DNA of 64,000 nucleotides from Bacillota bacterium (lineage in GTDB: Bacteria; Bacillota; Clostridia; Acetivibrionales; DSM-1351): contig JAEYNY010000088.1 of the NCBI GenBank assembly GCA_023412275.1, forward strand, positions 1-64,000. Reading direction: 5' to 3'. Each line of letters opens with the position of its first letter. Within the stretch, counting starts at the first letter, position 1. Positions 8,045-20,700 of this stretch are shown here, piece by piece. The notes below the pieces were generated by a model that worked only from the letters and a program-made list of their open reading frames with translations, was not told where the DNA came from and ran no database searches. A program made the translations under genes and the position numbers.

Positions 8045-9343
8045 CTATTCTTCTAATTTCCAAATGTTTCTGTCCCCACGAAATGGCAGACAAGATAATG
8101 AGCCAAAAAGTCCTATTACAAAAAATAACAAAGCTGCCCCGGAACCTTTTCCTGCCCCGAACAATGTAACCCACAGGCTACTCAAGGATTGTTTTGCCAT
8201 AAATGGCTCAAACACTCTGTCAACAAAAAAACCGCCGCACAGATAACCTAAAGGAATGGTGAAAAACTGTAATGTGTTCCTCACTGAATAGACACGTCCC
8301 TGCATCTCAATAGGTATTTTTGACCGGAAAAGCACATCCATATTGGCTCCCATAACAGGAATGAATATCCAGCCTAAGATTGCACCAAAACACCACACCC
8401 ACGTACTCCTGCCGAAAGCAAGAATAAAATTCTCTGTACTCATGGAAAAAAGCAAGGAATTACAAATAACTCTAACCCGACTTTTTGGAGGTGGTAGTAT
8501 AGAAACCAAAATGCTTCCAAACATCGTTGCTATTCCTGTTACGGTATTAACCATGCCAAGGGCTACCTCTCCGCCACCAGCGCGTGAGAGCATCATTGCA
8601 GGCAATGCGGCATTGAAGATTGAGGCAGTAAAATTGATTACCGCTAAAAATAGGATCAAATCCAGAATTCCCCGATTGTCCTTGAGATACCGAAAGCCAC
8701 TTTTCGCAGACTGCAATACAGTTTCGCTGGCACCAATACTCTGTTCGATGACTTGAGGTATTTTGATAAAGAATAGTAGCGACACAAACGCTGTGACATA
8801 TGTAATCAAATCAAATAGGATGACGAACTTAATGCTTGTAAAAGAAAGCATTGCTGTAGCAAGTACAGGTGTTAGTATTGTAACCAGCGAATTAGAGAAG
8901 GATCGCATCCCGCTGACCTTCTGATAGTGCTTTTTCGGAGTCAACAGGCTAATGGTTACCTCTGATGCCGGTTGCTGTACTGTATTCATCAATCCATTCA
9001 AGGTGTTGATCAGGTAAAGATGCCAAATCTGCAGTTTACCGGTTGTCAGCAGAATTAGTACAGAAATAGTACAAAGTGCCGCAAAGCTGTCACTTATCAG
9101 CATCGTGGTCTTCTTGTTCCAACGGTCACTAAGTGCACCTGCGAAGATACTCAGAAGAACATATGGTGCATAGGAACAGATGGCCAATAATGAAGTGGTA
9201 AGTGCAGACCCTTGTTGCTGATAAGACCAAATCACCAGTGCAAAGTTGGTCATTGCACTACCCAGTGCCGAAAATGACTGAGTAATCCATAACAATAGGA
9301 AAGTATGAAGTTCCCTGATGTTCGTTTTTAAATTTTTAATCAT
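8045..9343 (-). CDS. MFS efflux transporter (macrolide-efflux type)
   Basis: 432 aa with about 12 hydrophobic segments, an MFS transporter of the drug/macrolide-efflux (MFS_3-like) group. N-terminal features are LWITQSFSALGSAMTNFAL, then FAGALSDRWNKKT, the loop 2-3 motif of MFS exporters. The C-terminal half carries IPIEMQGRVYSVRNTLQF, typical of this subgroup. The start was set at the ATG (MIKNLKTN) because GAGGAG sits 7 nt upstream on the minus strand; an upstream in-frame TTG lacks a ribosome site. A leader peptide with alternative hairpins precedes it, so expression is probably induced by ribosome stalling. Likely substrate is a ribosome-targeting antibiotic (inference). Confidence 0.85.
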   Translation of the reverse strand: MIKNLKTNIRELHTFLLLWITQSFSALGSAMTNFALVIWSYQQQGSALTTSLLAICSYAPYVLLSIFAGALSDRWNKKTTMLISDSFAALCTISVLILLTTGKLQIWHLYLINTLNGLMNTVQQPASEVTISLLTPKKHYQKVSGMRSFSNSLVTILTPVLATAMLSFTSIKFVILFDLITYVTAFVSLLFFIKIPQVIEQSIGASETVLQSAKSGFRYLKDNRGILDLILFLAVINFTASIFNAALPAMMLSRAGGGEVALGMVNTVTGIATMFGSILVSILPPPKSRVRVICNSLLFSMSTENFILAFGRSTWVWCFGAILGWIFIPVMGANMDVLFRSKIPIEMQGRVYSVRNTLQFFTIPLGYLCGGFFVDRVFEPFMAKQSLSSLWVTLFGAGKGSGAALLFFVIGLFGSLSCLPFRGDRNIWKLEE

Positions 9344-9388
9344 GACTTTGCTCCTCTTCAAATAAAATCTAAACAATTTAAATGAAAG

Positions 9389-9456
9389 TGCAAAGCCGAA
9401 CGGACGAACTCAATCCGCTCCGTGCAGATTCGTCCGGTTCAGTCTTTGCACGGAGC
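9389..9456 (-). promoter_or_regulatory. Antibiotic-type attenuator: two mutually exclusive hairpins
   Basis: Read on the minus strand, two stems compete. Stem A: GCTCCGTGCA (9456-9447) with TGCACGGAGC (9426-9417), a perfect 10-bp match. Stem B: the 23-nt stretch 9451-9429 with 9409-9389 (TTCGTCCG and CTTTGCAC arms, one internal asymmetry). The upstream arms overlap at 9447-9451, so both stems cannot form fully. The upstream arm of stem A lies inside the leader peptide codons. Ribosome position on the leader would therefore select the fold, as in erm, cat and msr-type regulation. Whether the outcome is transcriptional or translational is not clear: only a weak T-rich stretch follows stem B. 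Confidence 0.7.
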
Positions 9457-9477
9457 AGCAACAATACAGAGTTGCAT
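9439..9477 (-). CDS. Leader peptide upstream of the MFS gene (MQLCIVAAPCKD)
   Basis: A 12-codon frame with ATG at 9477-9475, stop TGA at 9441-9439 and a strong ribosome site AAGGAG 7 nt upstream (9490-9485). The Ala-Pro-Cys codons form part of the first arm of stem A of the attenuator. Length, position and overlap with the hairpin match resistance leader peptides on which drug-bound ribosomes stall. Function is inferred from this architecture. Confidence 0.65.
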   Translation of the reverse strand: MQLCIVAAPCKD

Positions 9478-9572
9478 TTTTATTCTCCTTTTATAATTTG
9501 GGTTTTCGTTAAATTCTTGTTTTACATATTTTAACATAAATAAAATAGTAAAACCATACTCTGAAGCTATAA

Positions 9573-10031
9573 TCAACAAATTGGAACACAGATTTCACAA
9601 AGATGCTGTTGAACCTTTTCAGCCGCATAGCGCTCCAATATTGGTCGTGTAGAATCATAAAAAAGGCCATTTACGGATAGTGCAGGGAAGATATCTACCC
9701 AAGCCTGTTCTATGGCTTGAGCTGTGTGTTTTACTATAAACACCGCATACTTTCCTCCGCTAAGTTCACCATGCTTTACTACATTGCCATCTGCAGGAAA
9801 GGTTTTATCTACCAGTAGAATACAAGCATCATAACGACAATTTTCAGGCGGTGTTGTTTGCGGATTATCATGTGCAATACCGAAAATCACAGATTTACTA
9901 TTCATTAGGTTGTTAGCTACCGACCAGTGCTTTAATTTCTCCATAGTCAGGATATTTTCCGCACCATAAGCTCCTACTTGTCGTATATAAGCAATAGAGC
10001 ATGAAGGGATAGTTTCAATATTTATATTCAT
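9573..10031 (-). CDS. GyrI-like effector-binding domain protein
   Basis: 152 aa, a stand-alone GyrI-like/AraC effector-binding domain (SbmC/Rob C-terminal family). Typical features are the opening beta strand IETIPSCSIAYIRQVGAYG, a central FGIAHDNPQTTPPENCRYDACI segment (the family's usual position for D-P..TP....YD), GELSGGKYAVF and a final strand with IEQAWVDIFP. The family binds small hydrophobic or cationic molecules; some members hydrolyse or sequester drugs or protect gyrase. The start ATG has AAAGAGG upstream on the minus strand. It is 96 bp upstream of the leader peptide of the MFS gene in the same orientation, with no clear terminator between, so the two may act as a resistance pair. 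Confidence 0.85.
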   Translation of the reverse strand: MNINIETIPSCSIAYIRQVGAYGAENILTMEKLKHWSVANNLMNSKSVIFGIAHDNPQTTPPENCRYDACILLVDKTFPADGNVVKHGELSGGKYAVFIVKHTAQAIEQAWVDIFPALSVNGLFYDSTRPILERYAAEKVQQHLCEICVPIC

Positions 10032-10224
10032 TTTATTTTATCCTCTTTCCTTACATTGTGACCGGTCCTTTTTCACAATACAATGCTTTAAAATGAAAAG
10101 CAACCTAATTTTTAAAAGTTGTATTGCAACCTCTAAATAAAATAAATTTGTGATACCCTGTAACATTTCATGTAGGTTTACATAAAATGTTAATATAAAT
10201 TAACCAGCTATATGAGGTATTAAT

Positions 10225-11151
10225 ATGCTGTCAAGTATTGAATTTATAAAACAGTCACTGGGTTTACATTTGTTTTTTGCAAGGATTATGAAAGAACACT
10301 CATTTTTCCTTGAAGCGGCGTTTACACCAAGGGACACTAGTTTTATCCAAGAGGCTGATAATTTTCGCATGGAATTTGATAAAATTCTAGCAGATGTTAT
10401 TTCACTTTCCAACGGCGTTGTTAATCCAGGCGTTTTACAATCCGGTGAAGTAATAACACCCTTTACTATTAAAGCTGAACAGGCAACCAAATATTTAACC
10501 GGAGTACAGATACCAACTCAACTGACACAGGCAGAAGCAGGATTAATGGGGGGTGGAATCATAACAGCCAGCCCTATTCTTGAACGACGTGTATTTGCCA
10601 TTAACCAACGGGCAATAAATGCAACTGCTGCGTTAATAAAGTTTAAAACAAATATTTTAGATAATGTTTTCAACTGTAAAATGTTCACATTTAATTACCC
10701 TTTGTTGATAATACACATAACTCGTGAGGCGGAATTATATCTCCTGCAGCTTAGAAGACTTCAAAACAGGGAAGAGATAAATCTGGCAAGAGAAGCTTAT
10801 CAACAGGAATTCTTCTGGAACCGGCAAATGGCAGAACATGCTAAGTTTATAAGGGGACTTCTTGACCCGACAGAAAATAATTTAATTAATCAAGCTAATA
10901 ATTTTGGAAATGAGTTTGATCAATTGACAGCAGAAGCTAAAGCCGCAATTGATACTACAGCACCATTGGCTAAAGTAACTGACGAAAGCTTAAAGACAAC
11001 GGAGGAGTTTAGAGATTTTAAGACACAAGGCACACAGGGAATTCTATCATGTAAAATAAGATCAATCATAATTCCACTGCTTGGCGATCATGTAATACGT
11101 GAAGCAAATCATTATATACGACTGCTTAAAATGTTTGAAGGAAGCAGATAA
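10225..11151 (+). CDS. DUF2935 protein, two tandem ferritin-like repeats
   Basis: 308 aa, all-helical, built of two similar halves (about 10-145 and 160-300). Each half begins with an acidic/His helix (FFARIMKEHSFFLEA; FWNRQMAEHAKFIRG), continues with a long helix (EADNFRMEFDKILADV; QANNFGNEFDQLTAEA) and ends with a helix with spaced Glu/His residues (IHITREAELYLLQL; DHVIREANHYIRLL). This is the DUF2935 pattern, a four-helix bundle family with probable metal-binding Glu/His positions, common in spore-forming Firmicutes. Biochemical role unknown. Start ATG with GAGG upstream; a strong terminator follows, so it is monocistronic. Confidence 0.85.
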   Translation: MLSSIEFIKQSLGLHLFFARIMKEHSFFLEAAFTPRDTSFIQEADNFRMEFDKILADVISLSNGVVNPGVLQSGEVITPFTIKAEQATKYLTGVQIPTQLTQAEAGLMGGGIITASPILERRVFAINQRAINATAALIKFKTNILDNVFNCKMFTFNYPLLIIHITREAELYLLQLRRLQNREEINLAREAYQQEFFWNRQMAEHAKFIRGLLDPTENNLINQANNFGNEFDQLTAEAKAAIDTTAPLAKVTDESLKTTEEFRDFKTQGTQGILSCKIRSIIIPLLGDHVIREANHYIRLLKMFEGSR

Positions 11152-11162
11152 AATATAAAAAA

Positions 11163-11196
11163 ACAAGTACAGGTTATTGACTGTACTTGTTTTTTA
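11163..11196 (+). terminator. Rho-independent terminator after the DUF2935 gene
   Basis: ACAAGTACAG (11163-11172) pairs perfectly with CTGTACTTGT (11181-11190), followed by TTTTTT. Confidence 0.92.
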
Positions 11197-11378
11197 TGTA
11201 AATTTGTTTACAAAATGAGCATTTCTTTTTATTCGTCATGAAAACTTTGTTCAAAGTAACTGGAACAATTCTCCTTATATGCTTATAAAACAAAAAAAAT
11301 AAAAAGATTGTAAAATTTAGCAATTAATGTTGAAAAATATCTCCTAAAAGTATACAATTATGGTAATAATGATGGTTC

Positions 11379-11406
11379 TTGACTTTTGTTGGCACAATAA
11401 TACTAC
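11379..11406 (+). promoter_or_regulatory. Candidate promoter of the NRPS operon and long leader
   Basis: TTGACT (11379-11384), a 16-bp spacer, then TACTAC (11401-11406), lie about 330 bp ahead of the first NRPS gene. TTGGCA (11389) and TGCCAA (11414) flank the -10 as an inverted repeat. The 541-bp gap (11197-11737) otherwise holds an 8-bp hairpin, TGCGCCTG-TTGA-CAGGTGCA (11512-11531), and two very short frames: 11482-11523 (MSMNKTKNVACAC, poor ribosome site) and 11556-11609 (MSNHQTIEVSMSNSNPK, with AGGATGG upstream). None is a certain gene. The length of the leader suggests post-initiation control. Confidence 0.35.
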
Positions 11407-11737
11407 ATGTTAATGCCAATAATGTCAATAAATGAAATATCTAATACAATTCGGTAGAATAATTAAATAAGATATTTATTTATGAGTATGAATAAAACAA
11501 AAAATGTAGCTTGCGCCTGTTGACAGGTGCATTTGAAAAAAGGATGGTCACAGATATGTCAAATCATCAGACTATAGAGGTTTCTATGTCAAATTCTAAT
11601 CCAAAATAAAATAGGTGGAATTTCATTTTGATTTTTAAAAGTTGGTATAGGACCAATATAAAGCAGAGTGGGTACAAACGTATTTTTACACAACTATTTT
11701 ATGCTGTTTAGTGAATCGAAAGGAATGATAAAAAAAC

Positions 11738-14700
11738 ATGGTAATTAAGGGAAATGATGAGAAAACATTCTTTCAAGGACTTTCAAAGGGGGATCAGAAA
11801 TTATTATTTGATTATAATAATACGAATGTTGATTATCAGAGCTGGAAGATGATGTATCAATTGTTTGAAGAGCAGGTAGAAAGAACACCTGGCAATATTG
11901 CTTTGGTATATAAAAGAAAAACTATGACTTATAAAGAGTTGAATGAACAATCAAATGCCTTAGCAAGAAGTTTGGTAGATCATCATGTTAAACCGGGAGA
12001 TACGGTAGGGATTATCTGTGATCGGTCTTTTGAAATGATAGTTGGGATGTTGGCTATTTTAAAATCAGGAGGAGCTTATGTACCAATTGATCCAAGCTAT
12101 CCGGAATATCGAATAAAATATATAATAGAAAATTCTGGATTATCGGTAGTGTTGGTTGGACAGGATAATGAAATAGATTTTCAAAATATAATACGAATTG
12201 ACAAGAAGGAAATACGTAAATATAATACGGATAATTTAAATCTTGATGGAGATTCCAAAAGTTTAGCCTATATTATCTACACGTCCGGTTCAACAGGGTT
12301 ACCAAAAGGGGTAATGATTGAACATCATTCTGCTGTAAATCTGATTACCAGCATCAATAAAAGATTTCAGGTAACAGAAAAGGACACCTTATTATTTATT
12401 ACATCCATGTGTTTTGACCTTTCTGTGTATGATATATTTGGAATTCTTGCAGCCGGAGGTAAGGTAGTAATTGCCGAGAAAGAGCAGGTACAGGACCCTA
12501 AAGAATTGAAAAAACTTTTGAAAGAGGAAAAAATTACTTTTTGGGATTCTGTTCCATCAACAATGAACCATTTGGTCAGTGATCATGAATTAAGTGGAGA
12601 AAGCTGTGAATATCCTGATCTCAGACTTGTATTTATGAGTGGAGACTGGATACCTGTTAAGCTTCCGTCCAGAATGACACCTTACTTTCCAAATACTAAA
12701 ATCGTTAGCTTAGGCGGTGCTACTGAGGGAACGGTATGGTCTATTTTCTATGTCATTGATCCGTTGCAAAAGTATACTCATAGTATACCGTATGGAAAAC
12801 CTTTGGATAATAATCAGTTTTATATTCTTGATAATGAGCGAAAACCGGTTCCTGTGGGACAAGCAGGCGAATTATATATTGGAGGAGTTGGCGTTGCCAG
12901 AGGATATATAAATGATGAAGTTAAGACAAATGGCTCCTTTATAGAAAATATGATTTCTGGTATAAATGGAGATAAGATTTATAAAACTGGTGATATGGGA
13001 CGAATGATGCCGGATGGTAACATTGAATTTTTAGGAAGAATAGATCATCAGGTTAAGATTAGGGGTTATCGAATTGAACTTGAAGAAATTGAGAATCAAG
13101 TCTTGCAAAATGAATTAATAAAAGAAGTAGTTGTTATAGATAAAACAGATAATCAGGGAACAAAATATCTTAATCTTTATTATACAGCCAAGCAGCAAAT
13201 ATCAGGCCGCGAGATAAAAGATTATCTATTGAAAAAGCTACCAGAATATATGATACCGTCCTGCTTTATACAGCTGGAGACAATACCACTTACATCAAAC
13301 GGTAAGATTGACAGAAAAGCTTTAGCGGAAATTGAAGGTGGTATGAATGATACAGAAGAAGATTTAGCCTTGTCAAGTGAAACTGAAATAAAATTAGCCA
13401 GTATTTGGATGGAACTACTGGACAAACAAAAGATAGGACCCAACAGCAATTTTTTTGAATTAGGTGGACATTCTTTAAAAGCAACAATATTAGTTCATTT
13501 TATTCAAAGGGAATTTAAATGTGAAATATCCATTCGTCAGATTTTTGAAGCTCCAACATTAAAAGAAATGGCGCAATTCATCGACAATGCAGATAATTGC
13601 GAACAGTTATCAATAACTCATATTGATGATAGTGAATATTATATAACTTCTTCTGCACAAAAGAGATTATATTCTATTTGGAACCTGGAACAGTCAGAGA
13701 TAAATTATAATGTACCGTTTATGATGGTTACAGAAGGAAAAATTAACAAAGATAAATTGGAAGATGCATTTCAAAAAATGGTGGATCGTCATGAGTCATT
13801 AAGAACTTCATTTCATATGATGGATGGAGAACTGGTTCAAAAAGTCCATCAGAATATAAAGTTCACACTGGAGTATTTTGAAATAGAGGAACCTATAGAA
13901 GAATCCTTTAAGGCAAAAGAATTTGTGAAGCCATTTGACTTAAATACAGCACCACTGATTCGGGCAAGGTTAATCTATTCGGGAAGAAGATATCTTTTAT
14001 TGATTGATAGCCATCACATTATTACAGATGGTACCTCCATGGATATTTTGTTTAAAGAAATCATGAAAGTGTATGAGAAAGAAGAACTTGATCCAATAAC
14101 AGTACAATATAAAGACTATGCTGCATGGCAGAATAAAGTAAGGATGCAGGATAATATAGTAAAGCAAAAAGAATACTGGATGGAAAATCTAAAATGTGAA
14201 CTTCCTGTGCTTAATCTGCCTTACGATTATGACAGGCCTTTGTACCAAAGCTATGAAGGGGATCATGTAGTTACTTACATTAGCGAAGATATAACAAATA
14301 TGTTGAACCAACTGGCAAGAAAGACAGACTCAACCTTATACGTGGTATTATTATCCGCCTATAAAGCTTTATTGTACAAATACACAAATGAGGAAGACGT
14401 TATCGTTGGAACAGTCTTTGCAGGAAGAAACCACTCTGATTTACAGAAGATTGTTGGTATGTTTGTAAACACAGTACCTATCAGAAGCTATCCGATGGGT
14501 GATAAATCTTTTGCATCTTATTTAAAAGAAGTAAAAGAGGTATTTTTAAATGCATACGACAATCAGAGTTATCAATTTGACGATATAATAAAAGATTTGA
14601 ACATTCGACGTGATATGGGTAGAAATCCCGTCTTCGATACAATGTTCGATTTTCAAAATACCGGAATTACGGCATTGGAAGTTGATAATGCAAAGTTTAT

Positions 14701-17700
14701 CAATTCAGATAATATTCCTGATATTGCTAAGTTTGACATTACAATAAGTGTGCAAGAAGTAGATGGATGTCTGAAGGTGAAATTAGAATACTGTACCAAA
14801 TTATTTAAAAAAGAAACAATTGAAAGAATGGCTGAGCATTTGAAAAATTTATTACAGTCAGTAGCCATGAATTCTGATATTCCGCTTAAAACAATTAATT
14901 TGATGTCAAATGAAGAAATAAATAAAGTATTATATACATTTAATAATACTTCAGATTATGTAGAAAAAGACAAAACCATCAAAGAATTGTTTGAAACACA
15001 AGCAGAAAAAACGCCGGATAAAATAGCGATAGTATATTCCGGTGCAACAATGACATATTCAGAACTTAATCAAGAATCCAATCAATTGGCAAAGTACTTA
15101 ATTAGTAAGTTTAATAAAGAAAAACCGATTATTGCTATTATGGCAGAACCATCTTTAGAAATGATAATTGGAATACTAGGAATAATTAAGTCGGGAGCAG
15201 CATATCTGCCAATTGACCCTCAATATCCTCAGGAGAGAATTGAGTTTATTTTGGAAGATAGCGGTGCAGACATATTATTAACACAAAAAAGATTAACAAA
15301 TGGATTGGAATATAAAGGTGATATTTATGACCTGGAAAGCCATGACTGGCAAAACTTACCTGTAAATAACCTGACTGCAGATTGCAAACAAACTGATTTA
15401 GCTTACATTATTTATACATCTGGTTCTACAGGCAAGCCAAAAGGAGTAATGGTTGAGCATAAGGCACTGGTGAATCTGTGCCATTGGCATAATAAAAACT
15501 TTGATGTAACTCATCAGGATAATAGTACAAAATATGCCGGGTTTGGTTTTGATGCATCTGTGTGGGAGATATTCCCATATATTATTAAGGGTGCAACCCT
15601 CCACATATTAAAAGATGATCTCAAGCTGAATATGGAGAGCCTGAATGAATACTTTGAAGCAAATAATATTACCATAAGCTTCTTACCGACTCAACTATGT
15701 GAACAATTCATGAAGCTAAAAAATGAATCTCTTCGTTATCTTTTGACTGGTGGAGATAAGTTAAAAGAATTCAGAGTAAATGGAAACTATAAATTAATAA
15801 ATAATTATGGCCCTACAGAAAATACGGTAGTTACAACTACATATGAAGTAAATGAATTATCTACAAATATACCTATTGGAAAGCCTATAACAAATACACA
15901 GGTTTATATTTTTGACAAAGATAATAATGTTGTACCAGTAGGCGTACAAGGTGAAATATGCATATCTGGGGATAGTCTTGCAAAAGGGTACTTAAACCGA
16001 GAGAGTCTTACGAAAGATAAATTTGTTACAAATCCAATAATAGTGGGACAAAGAATGTATCGAACCGGCGATTTGGGAAAATGGTCTTCGGACGGAACAT
16101 TACTTTTCTTAGGCAGAATCGATAAACAGGTTAAGATTAGGGGATATCGAATTGAATTAGGTGAGATTGAAACGCATATTACTCAAATTGAAGGGATAAA
16201 AGAAGCAGTTGTTATAGATAAAGAAGACAAAGAAGGTAATAAATATTTGCTTGCATTCTATACAGCTGATAGGGATATAGGGAAAGAAGAAATAAGGGAT
16301 ATACTAGGAAGTAGTTTACCGGCTTATATGATACCCCTTGATTTTATTTGCCTGCCGGAAATTATAATAAATGCAAATGGAAAAGTAGATCGCCATGCAT
16401 TGTCAGAGTATGAACCAGAATTTTCAGGAAATGCTGATTATGTGGAGCCAAGAGATGAACAGGAAAAAATATTAGTAAATGTATGGCAAGAAGTGTTGGG
16501 TGTAGATAAAGTCGGAATAGAAGATGATTTCTTCTATTTAGGAGGAGACTCAATTAAAGCAATCCAGATAATTTCCAGATTGCAAAAATATGGATTAAGA
16601 CTTGAAGTAAAAGATTTGTTACAAAAAACTAAAATCCGTAAGCTAAAAGGGTACATAAAAGTAATCGAGAAAGAAAACTTATCTCAGGATATTATTACCG
16701 GAGAAGTTAATAAAACGCCCATTCAAAAGTGGTTTTTTGAACAGAAATTTACTGAACCGCATCATTTTAACCAGAGCGTTACGTTGTTTTGCAAGGAGCG
16801 TCTTGAAGAAAATATATTACATGATTTGTTCAAAAAGTTGTTGGAACATCACGATGCACTCAGAATGTGTTATCAAATTGACGGAGACCAAGTAAATCAG
16901 TATATCCGGGATTTAAATGAGGGTGATTTATACTCTCTGAAGGTTTGTAATTTAGTCGGTGTAGAAGATGAGAGCAAAGCAATTGAGGAAGAGAGCAAGC
17001 ATATTCAGAGTGGAATGAATTTAGCGAAAGGGCCCCTTGTTCGTATAATTTTGTTTAAAGCAAGTGCCGGAGACTACCTTTTTATTGCTATACACCATCT
17101 GGTTATCGACGGTATCTCCTGGAGAATATTAATTGAAGATATTTCAAACGGATATCTACAGGGAGTAAACAAACAGGAAATATCTTTTGCCGGTAAAACG
17201 AATTCTTATAAAGAATGGGCTAAAAAATTAAAGGAATATGCCAAAACAAAAGAAGTATTGGCTCAGAGAGAATATTGGGAGGGAATTGTCAGAAATCAAA
17301 AACCTCTTGCCGCTGATTTTGTTATTAAGGATAGAAAGATTGGAAATATAGAAAATATTAGTACAGAGTTATCACAATTTGATACACAACAATTACTCAA
17401 AAATTCAAATAGGGCTTTCCATACGGAAATAAATGACCTTTTGTTGGTAACTCTCGGCTTGGCCGTAAAAGAGTGGCAAGGAATGAACTCCGTCGTAATT
17501 AACATGGAAGGACACGGAAGGGAAGATGCAGTAAAGAATATTGATATTTCGCGGACAGTGGGATGGTTTACTTCTCAATACCCAATATGTATTTATTTAT
17601 CAAATATAGAGGACTTGTCCTATACTATAAAATCTGTAAAAGAATCATTGAGACAAATTCCGTTCAAGGGATTTGGGTTTCAATTGTTAAGATACATGCA

Positions 17701-20700
17701 AAATGAAGAAAACAGCAGAAATTTAGACTATGATGCAGAGATTTCCTTTAACTATCTGGGTCAATTCGGTCAGGACAGAGCACAAGATGGTTTTAAAATT
17801 GAACAGTTTATGCATGCTGATTCAATAAGTATGGAGAACCGAAATATAAGTAAATTAAGCGTAAACAGTCTTGTGATAGACGGATGTCTTAAATTCCAGA
17901 TTGGATATGACAAAAATGAATTTTTGTATGATAACATCAATAATTTTGCCGGTATATTTATGAATAAGCTAAAAGAAGTTATTGATTATTGTGTTAGACA
18001 GAGAAATGAAGAGATTACCCCCTATGATGTTGGAAGGGTAAAACTCGGATTAAACGACTTTGATAATATTTGCAAGGAATATACGATGGAAAACATTCAG
18101 AAGATTTATTGTTTGACACCGTTGCAATCCGGAATGCTGATTCATTGTTTGAAAAATGAAAAAACAAAGGATTATTTTGAACAAATCAGTATAAATATTC
18201 TTGGTAAAATTGATCAATCCTTATTAGAAAAGAGTTTTGGGCTGTTAGTACAAAAATATGATGTGTTAAGAACCAGCATTTTTTATGACAAGATTGACAC
18301 TAGCGTACAGGTTATATTGAAAGAAAGAAATGTTGAAATTAAATATTACGATAAGAAAGATGAATCTCTTGAAGTACAAAATAAATTCATAAAAGAATTT
18401 AAGGAAAAGGATCAGGAAAAAGGATTTGATTTTACAAAGGATACTTTGATTCGTATTGGGATTATAAGAGTTTCAGAGTCAGCATATAAAGCTATTTTCA
18501 GTTTCCATCACATTATACTGGATGGTTGGAGTCTGGGGATTATTCTGAAAGAGTGGAAGAATATTTATAATGATCTTGCCAACGATATCATGCTACGTAC
18601 TGAAGAAAATATGGACTTTGGTGACTACTTGGATTGGCTTGAACAGCAAGATAAAGAGCAAGCCGAACAATATTGGATGGATTATTTGCAGGATTATGAA
18701 AACTATGTTGGAATACCGTCTATGCCTGAAAAGAGTAATTCTGAAGAGCAAACTTGCGAAGATTTTGTAATTAATGTGGATGAAAGTCAAACAAAGAAAT
18801 TAAAAGAATTGTCAAACCAATATGGATTGACACTAAATAGTGTTTTCCAAGGAATATGGTCCATATTGCTGAGAAGATACAACAATACGGATGATGTAGT
18901 ATTTGGTACCGTTGTATCCGGCAGACAAGCTGAAATTGATGGAATAGAAGAGATGGTAGGTTTATTTATAAATACTATTCCAATGAGAATAAAGGCAGAG
19001 GGGAGCATGACATTCTTGAATTATGTAAGAAAAATCCAGGAAATGTCAATTGAGTCAACGAAATATGCATATTATTCATTGGATGAAATACAAGGAGCAT
19101 TAAAATTACAAAGAGGTTTATTTAATCATATTATCGCTTTTGAAAATTATCCGGTGGATTATTATGAAAACCCCGGAGAAAAAGGAATCAGCTACGAAAA
19201 AAACAGTATAGAAGCTGTAGAGCAAACAAATTATGACCTGAATGTAATTGTTGAGACCGGAGATTCGTTGGAAATAAAGATTAAATATAATCCCGGCTTA
19301 TATGATAGAAAGATGTTGAGTAGGCTGGAAGGTCATATTCAGAATATAATGAGTGCTATTTTCAGTAACATCCATGAAAGGATACTGGATATTGATATCT
19401 TAACTAAAGCAGAAATGGATAAATTGCTGTTTGAATTCAATGATAATGTTACTGATTATGGAAAAGAGAAAACAATTCCTGAAATATTTGAAGAATATGC
19501 AAAAAGGCAGCCGCAAGAAACAGCAGTTGTTTATAAAGATCAAAGCTTGACTTATAAGGAATTAAATGAACGGGCAGAAGAATTGTCAAGGCATTTAATC
19601 AATCAAGGGGTAAAAGAAGGAGACATTATAGCCATTTTATTAAACAGTTGTGTTGAAATGGTAGTGAGTATCTTAGGCATACTTAAATCAGGGGCAGCAT
19701 ATTTGCCTATCGATTCCAAGATGCCACTAAGTCGTATACACTACATGCTGAAGGACTGTAATGTTAATATTTTGGTTACGGCAAAAGAAGTTATCAAGAG
19801 TGAAAATTTTGGGGTGGAGTTACTTTATATTGAAGATGTAAAAAAATCGGATAATAGTACAAGTGTAATAAAAAATAAGTATAGTGCAAAAAACTGTGCA
19901 TATATTATGTATACTTCCGGAACAACTGGAGATGCAAAAGGAATACGGACAAATCATTCTAATATCATAAGAGTTGTCAAAAATACAAATTATATTGAGT
20001 TGTGTGAAAAGGATAGCGTACTTCAGACTTCCAACTATTCCTTTGACGGATCAACCTTTAATATATTTGGAGCCTTATTAAATGGCGCAAAATTAGTATT
20101 GATTGAAAATGTACTGGAATTAAATGAGCTTTCATCTACTATAAGAAAAGAAAAAGTATCTGTATTCTTCATAACAACACAGCTATTTAACATGATTGTT
20201 GATATTGATTTACAAATTTTTAAAGATATACGGAAAATAGTTATCGGAGGGGAAGCTGCTTCTGTAGAACATGTGAGAAAAGCCCTTACACTATTGGGCG
20301 AAGGCAAATTAATTAACGGTTATGGACCTACTGAAACTACTGTTTTTGCAACTGCATATCCCATTGACCGTATTGATTCTGATATGATGTCTATCCCCAT
20401 TGGGTATCCGTTATCCAATACAAGCATCCATATTTTAGATAGTAACTTAAAAATACAGCCAATTGGAGTACCCGGTGAACTGTACATTGGCGGCGATGGA
20501 GTTGCTATGGGATATTTAAACAAAGAAGAATTAACAAAAGAGAAATTCATTGAAAATCCGTATTTAAAAGGTGACATCATGTACCGCTCCGGAGATATTG
20601 CACGATGGTTGGAAGATGGAGCAATTGAATATCTGGGAAGAGCAGATGATCAAGTAAAGATACGTGGATTCAGAATTGAAATAAAGGAAATTGAAACGTT

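Noticed and set aside
10076..10126. Inverted repeat CAATACAA/TTGTATTG between the GyrI-like and DUF2935 genes
   Set aside because: The arms are 35 nt apart in AT-rich DNA with no adjoining promoter boxes, so chance is likely; noted only as a weak operator candidate.
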